A DNA stretch of 8,154 bases, from the NCBI GenBank assembly GCA_947174985.1, contig CAMWLB010000127.1:1-8154 (forward strand). Direction: 5' to 3'. Origin of the DNA: an uncultured Lachnospiraceae bacterium. GTDB lineage: Bacteria; Bacillota; Clostridia; Lachnospirales; Lachnospiraceae. Below are positions 6,219 to 8,154 of the stretch, in pieces. Each line of letters opens with the position of its first letter. Within the stretch, counting starts at the first letter, position 1. The notes beneath the pieces are model-generated. The model was not told where the DNA came from. It made no database searches and saw only the letters and a list, made by a program, of their open reading frames with translations. A program made the position numbers and the translations under genes.

Positions 6219-6234
6219 CGGCAGATATGCCGCC
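6217..6234. repeat. 7-bp GC-rich hairpin beside structured element copy 1
   Basis: GGCGGCA-GATA-TGCCGCC is a perfect 7-bp stem with a four-base loop, overlapping the last two bases of the structured element and lying 20 bp after the DUF2303-like stop codon. No T tract follows on the minus strand, so it is not a classic intrinsic terminator. It may act as an mRNA 3'-end stabiliser or as part of the larger fold. Copy 2 of the element lacks it. Confidence 0.6.
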
Positions 6235-6253
6235 CGTCTCCTGCCGGTGGGAG

Positions 6254-6970
6254 CTATGCAATCACCATGACATTTTCAACACCTTCAAGGCTCTTTTCCA
6301 GAAATGCCCTGATATTTTCCTTTGCCTCATGCTTCCATGCGCCGCCATCGGCTTCAAACAACGCACATGCCACACCGCAGCGTTCATCATCTTTTACCCG
6401 GAAAATAAAACTGCTCACAGGCTGGGGAACCTCCGTAAATGTCCTGTACGGTGCCAGCATGCACGGGCTTGGCACTTCCACTTCGCTCATGGACGTGACG
6501 CCCCTCTTGATTGCTGCTTTCTGGGACACGCCGTCATCGCCATATTTTTCAACGGTGCCGGCTTTTACGTTTCCGGCAAAGGCAAGAATCACCTTTTTAT
6601 CCTCCCCGTCCACGAACTTTGACTGCACGCCGATGATAAACTGCTCATTCTCAGTAAACCGCCCGAACGGGAAATCCGGTATTTCCCCTCTGACTTCTGC
6701 CAGTGTTTCCCGCTTGCGGTCTTCGTCCAGGCAGGACAGCAGCCTTACCTCCGTGGGCGACACCACCTGCACGATATACCGGCAGTCCTTAAAATCCCCG
6801 GAGCCTTTTATAAAATCCACAAGGCCGGACAGTGTGCCCATCTGCAGCGCTTCTGCCCTGATTTCCTCGTCAATACGTTTCATGGCTTTGTCACAGTAAA
6901 AATTGCCATTAACTGGCCTGACATGTGGTTCTGCCAGTTCCAGAATCCGGTTGATTGCTTCTTTTAACAT
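6254..6970 (-). CDS. DUF2303-like (YfdQ-type) phage protein
   Basis: The 238-aa protein ends with the pattern I associate with DUF2303-type phage proteins: VPSPCMLAPYRTF (166-178), EVPQPVSSFIFRVK (180-193) and LFEADGGAWKHEA (204-216), followed by an amphipathic helix. Earlier parts include a helix at 1-15, a 'TLSGLVDFI' helix (46-54), SPTEVRLLS (71-79) and FIIGVQSKFVDGED (111-124), then GTVEKYGDDGVSQKA (138-152). It is a soluble cytosolic protein. Function is not established; position before the replication block suggests an early accessory role. ATG at 6970 has GAGGAG 12 bases upstream, a somewhat long spacing. It begins 20 bp after the preceding gene and is followed by a 269-bp region without a long gene. 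Confidence 0.7.
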   Translation of the reverse strand: MLKEAINRILELAEPHVRPVNGNFYCDKAMKRIDEEIRAEALQMGTLSGLVDFIKGSGDFKDCRYIVQVVSPTEVRLLSCLDEDRKRETLAEVRGEIPDFPFGRFTENEQFIIGVQSKFVDGEDKKVILAFAGNVKAGTVEKYGDDGVSQKAAIKRGVTSMSEVEVPSPCMLAPYRTFTEVPQPVSSFIFRVKDDERCGVACALFEADGGAWKHEAKENIRAFLEKSLEGVENVMVIA

Positions 6971-6990
6971 GTTTTTTTTCTTCTCCTCTC

Positions 6991-7446
6991 TTACTCATTC
7001 ATGGCTTTCCGCATGTCCAGGACCTTTCCGGTGCTGCTTTCTGCCGCCTGCACGCCTGTTTCCGGCTCCACAGGCTTTTCCGCAGCCCTTTCCGCTTCAG
7101 GCTCCATTGCCATGCCGCAGTCGTCAAGCGTGAGCTGCCCTTTAATCTGTCCCCTTGCATGCTCAATAAGCGATATGGTGCCGCTCTTAAAGTCCCTGCT
7201 GATAAAGAGCTGCGTGTCAATCCCTGTCTCGGGAGCCAGTTTTACCGCAGTCTTCACGCTTACCGCCACGTCCTCGCGGTCGTCCTCATTTGGTGCAAAA
7301 ATAATACGTATGGATATTTCCCGCTTTTTCTTTGCCTCCGTGTTAATGTCCAGAATGTTGTCGGACACCTTTGCCAGCGCCCTGTCTATGTACTCCTGCA
7401 CCCCGCCGCTGCACATGTTTGCCAGCGTCATTCTCTCCTTTGCCAT
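6991..7446 (-). CDS. phage protein of the 'replication terminator' annotation group
   Basis: ATG at 7446 follows AAAGGGGGTG by 5 bases and gives MAKERMTLANMCSGGVQEYI, so the product is 151 aa; an upstream ATG at 7470 has no better signal. Residues 6-30 (LANMCSGGVQEYIDRALAKV) and 33-51 (DINTEAKKKREISIRIIFAP), then the 'DVAVSVKTAVKLAPETGIDT' region (59-78), match small Clostridia phage proteins that databases call 'replication terminator protein'. That label is weakly founded, since they are not obviously Tus or RTP. The C-terminus (about 113-140) is a low-complexity Glu/Ala/Pro tail, probably flexible. A 73-bp gap with no gene precedes it. Confidence 0.68.
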   Translation of the reverse strand: MAKERMTLANMCSGGVQEYIDRALAKVSDNILDINTEAKKKREISIRIIFAPNEDDREDVAVSVKTAVKLAPETGIDTQLFISRDFKSGTISLIEHARGQIKGQLTLDDCGMAMEPEAERAAEKPVEPETGVQAAESSTGKVLDMRKAMNE

Positions 7447-7519
7447 CTTCTCACCCCCTTTCATTTCCAACTATCTCAAAAAATTTACAAGTTGGGATTC
7501 CGTTCAGTTATTTTTGCCT

Positions 7520-7726
7520 TTACCGCTTATGGCTTGTCCGCCTCCGGAAGCCTCCGTTTTCCCACACCGCCCACACGCCGCACAGTATGCCGGCAATGAT
7601 TAAAAGCAACGAAGCCGCTATCCCACACTTGTCTACCGGCTCCAGCTCTGCCGTTCCGGCGAAGCCTGCCACACCAGCAAGAATCAGCAGGAAACTGGCA
7701 TAGGTTAATATTTTATGTAACTGCAT
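7520..7726 (-). CDS. small two-helix membrane protein
   Basis: From ATG at 7726 the product is 68 aa with two hydrophobic stretches: ILTYASFLLILAGVAGFAG (6-24) and CGIAASLLLIIAGILCGVWAVW (34-55). They are joined by a short acidic loop and followed by a basic RRRTSHKR tail, which suggests the C-terminus stays in the cytoplasm and so does the N-terminus. The TAATG junction with the preceding stop indicates coupled translation. A GTG at 7738 would add four residues but sits too near the GGGG run to use it as SD. The size and topology fit a holin or a superinfection-type inner-membrane protein, yet it lies in the early operon, so I give no function. Confidence 0.65.
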   Translation of the reverse strand: MQLHKILTYASFLLILAGVAGFAGTAELEPVDKCGIAASLLLIIAGILCGVWAVWENGGFRRRTSHKR

Positions 7727-7914
7727 TACCTCAGGCACCCCCTGTTCTGCAGAGCTTCAAACACTTCCGTCTTTATCAGGAACTTTCCCCTGCATGATGT
7801 GCGTATGCACAGTTTTCCTGCATGCTTGCTATGGCACGCCCTTAGCAGGTATTCCCTCGGATAACCCATTTCCTGTAACTCGGAAATAGTCATTATTGGT
7901 TTTGGATATTCCAT
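7726..7914 (-). CDS. small excisionase/HTH-like DNA-binding protein
   Basis: The 62-aa product reads MTISELQEMGYPREYLLRA (8-26) as a helix-turn-helix, then KLCIRTSCRGKFLIKTEVFEAL (34-55) as a two-stranded wing and last helix. This is the layout of small MerR/excisionase-type phage DNA-binding proteins. It is the first leftward gene after the divergent control region, where excisionase or early regulator genes often lie. ATG at 7914 has AGGAAAGGAAGG upstream; ATG at 7893 is an alternative. Its mRNA leader contains structured element copy 2. Role (excision, or control of the early promoter) is inferred from position and fold only. Confidence 0.62.
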   Translation of the reverse strand: MEYPKPIMTISELQEMGYPREYLLRACHSKHAGKLCIRTSCRGKFLIKTEVFEALQNRGCLR

Positions 7915-7938
7915 ATGCCCTTCCTTTCCTGTTTTTTT

Positions 7939-8046
7939 GCCATGCCCTCTGTGCGGAACGCAGGATAGGGAGTACCTACGCCCGCTTATTCATAAATGGA
8001 AAATATATGTATGGGCGGCGCCTGTGTGCCGCGCAGAAAGTATGGC
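7939..8046 (-). ncRNA. structured inverted-repeat element, copy 2 (candidate cis-RNA)
   Basis: A 108-nt diverged copy of the element at 6119-6218. The arms GCCATGCCCTCTGTGCGG (7939-7956) and GCCGCGCAGAAAGTATGGC (8028-8046) still pair well, and one pair changed from C-G to T-A on both sides. The core CGCAGGATAGGGAG and the distal GGCGCCTGTG are unchanged between copies. An A-rich run follows on the minus strand as in copy 1. It lies in the leader of the excisionase-like gene. Confidence 0.55.
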
Positions 8047-8071
8047 AGAATCCGCTTTCGCAATGAATATA

Positions 8072-8100
8072 TTGACTTTAGCCCTCTATTTTACTAAACT
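8072..8100 (+). promoter_or_regulatory. sigma-70-type promoter, rightward
   Basis: TTGACT (8072-8077), a 17-bp spacer and TAAACT (8095-8100) give a good housekeeping promoter on the plus strand, pointing to the ATG at 8149. It would transcribe the gene running off the right edge, away from the leftward early operon. Confidence 0.55.
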
Positions 8101-8123
8101 ATAAACATAATTAGGTTCGTAAA
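8090..8123. promoter_or_regulatory. candidate operator (12-bp inverted repeat)
   Basis: TTTACTAAACTA (8090-8101) and TAGGTTCGTAAA (8112-8123) are inverted copies matching at 10 of 12 positions, separated by 10 bp, so their centres are 22 bp apart, about two helical turns. The left arm covers the -10 box of the rightward promoter. On the minus strand the same block holds TATAGT (8098-8103), a possible leftward -10 without a good -35. A repressor or Cro-like regulator binding here could control both directions. Confidence 0.4.
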
Positions 8124-8148
8124 TATTAAAATAGGGGGAATATCTCAC

Positions 8149-8154
8149 ATGTTT
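8149..8154 (+). CDS. start of a rightward gene (two codons visible)
   Basis: ATG at 8149 is preceded by AGGGGG (8133-8138) with a 10-base spacer and by the promoter at 8072-8100. Only two codons are inside the window, so the product cannot be named. Divergence from the early operon suggests a lysogeny-control gene such as a CI-like repressor. Confidence 0.4.

Noticed and set aside
6076..6261. 61-codon minus-strand frame across structured element copy 1
   Set aside because: It overlaps the DUF2303-like stop and the inverted repeat, has no SD, and its Arg/Ser-rich sequence reflects the palindrome.
6186..6899. 237-codon open frame on the plus strand opposite the DUF2303-like gene
   Set aside because: It is antisense to a gene with recognisable motifs and a normal SD, is Ser/Pro/Thr-rich without domain patterns, and has no SD of its own.
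7454..7490. Short CCAACT/AGTTGG inverted repeat in the gap before the replication-terminator-type gene
   Set aside because: Only a 6-bp stem with a long loop and the T-rich run inside the loop; no convincing terminator or operator.
7001..7603. 200-codon plus-strand open frame
   Set aside because: It is antisense to the replication-terminator-type gene, with low-complexity Ser-rich content; a mirror of the coding strand.
6119..8046. Reading the two inverted-repeat elements as MITE/IS ends
   Set aside because: No target-site duplication or transposase was seen, and internal hairpins are conserved better than chance flanks; not fully excluded.
1..8154. tRNA, rRNA or CRISPR array
   Set aside because: No cloverleaf with CCA end, no rRNA-like blocks and no regularly spaced identical repeats with unique spacers were seen.

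Overview
The window looks like the early region of a temperate phage or prophage from a Clostridia (Lachnospiraceae-like) Firmicute. That reading rests on protein families recognised by eye, strong AGGAGG-type ribosome binding sites, and tight gene packing with ATGA/TAATG junctions and GTG/TTG starts. All long genes lie on the minus strand and are read from right to left. No search was run, so family names are from memory.

From the right end: 8047-8148 is a divergent control region with a good plus-strand promoter, a 12-bp inverted repeat over its -10 box, and the first two codons of a rightward gene at 8149, probably the lysogeny/repressor side. Leftward, a ~108-nt structured element (7939-8046) precedes a small excisionase-like DNA-binding protein, a two-helix membrane protein, a protein of the group usually labelled phage 'replication terminator', and a DUF2303-like protein. 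A second copy of the structured element (6119-6218) follows, in a 269-bp gap that also holds an extra hairpin and a 17-codon ORF with a strong SD.

Next comes the replication block: a four-Cys zinc-ribbon-like protein, a DUF4373-type replisome organiser (TTG start) with 21-bp repeats and a pyrimidine tract inside it (candidate origin), and an RNase H-like protein lacking most catalytic acids. Then comes a nucleic-acid modification and nuclease block: a small HTH-like protein whose reading frame runs into a D12-class adenine methylase missing its N-terminal SAM-binding part, a complete C5-cytosine methyltransferase whose middle is six degenerate repeats, an HNH-type zinc protein, an ASCH/PUA-like protein, an unrecognised 96-aa protein, and a PAPS-reductase-like PP-loop protein cut by the left edge.

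The likely combined role is early transcription control, replication initiation, then DNA modification and recombination. The most unusual items are the duplicated ~100-nt inverted-repeat element, whose two copies show a two-sided compensatory change, and the broken adenine methylase junction.
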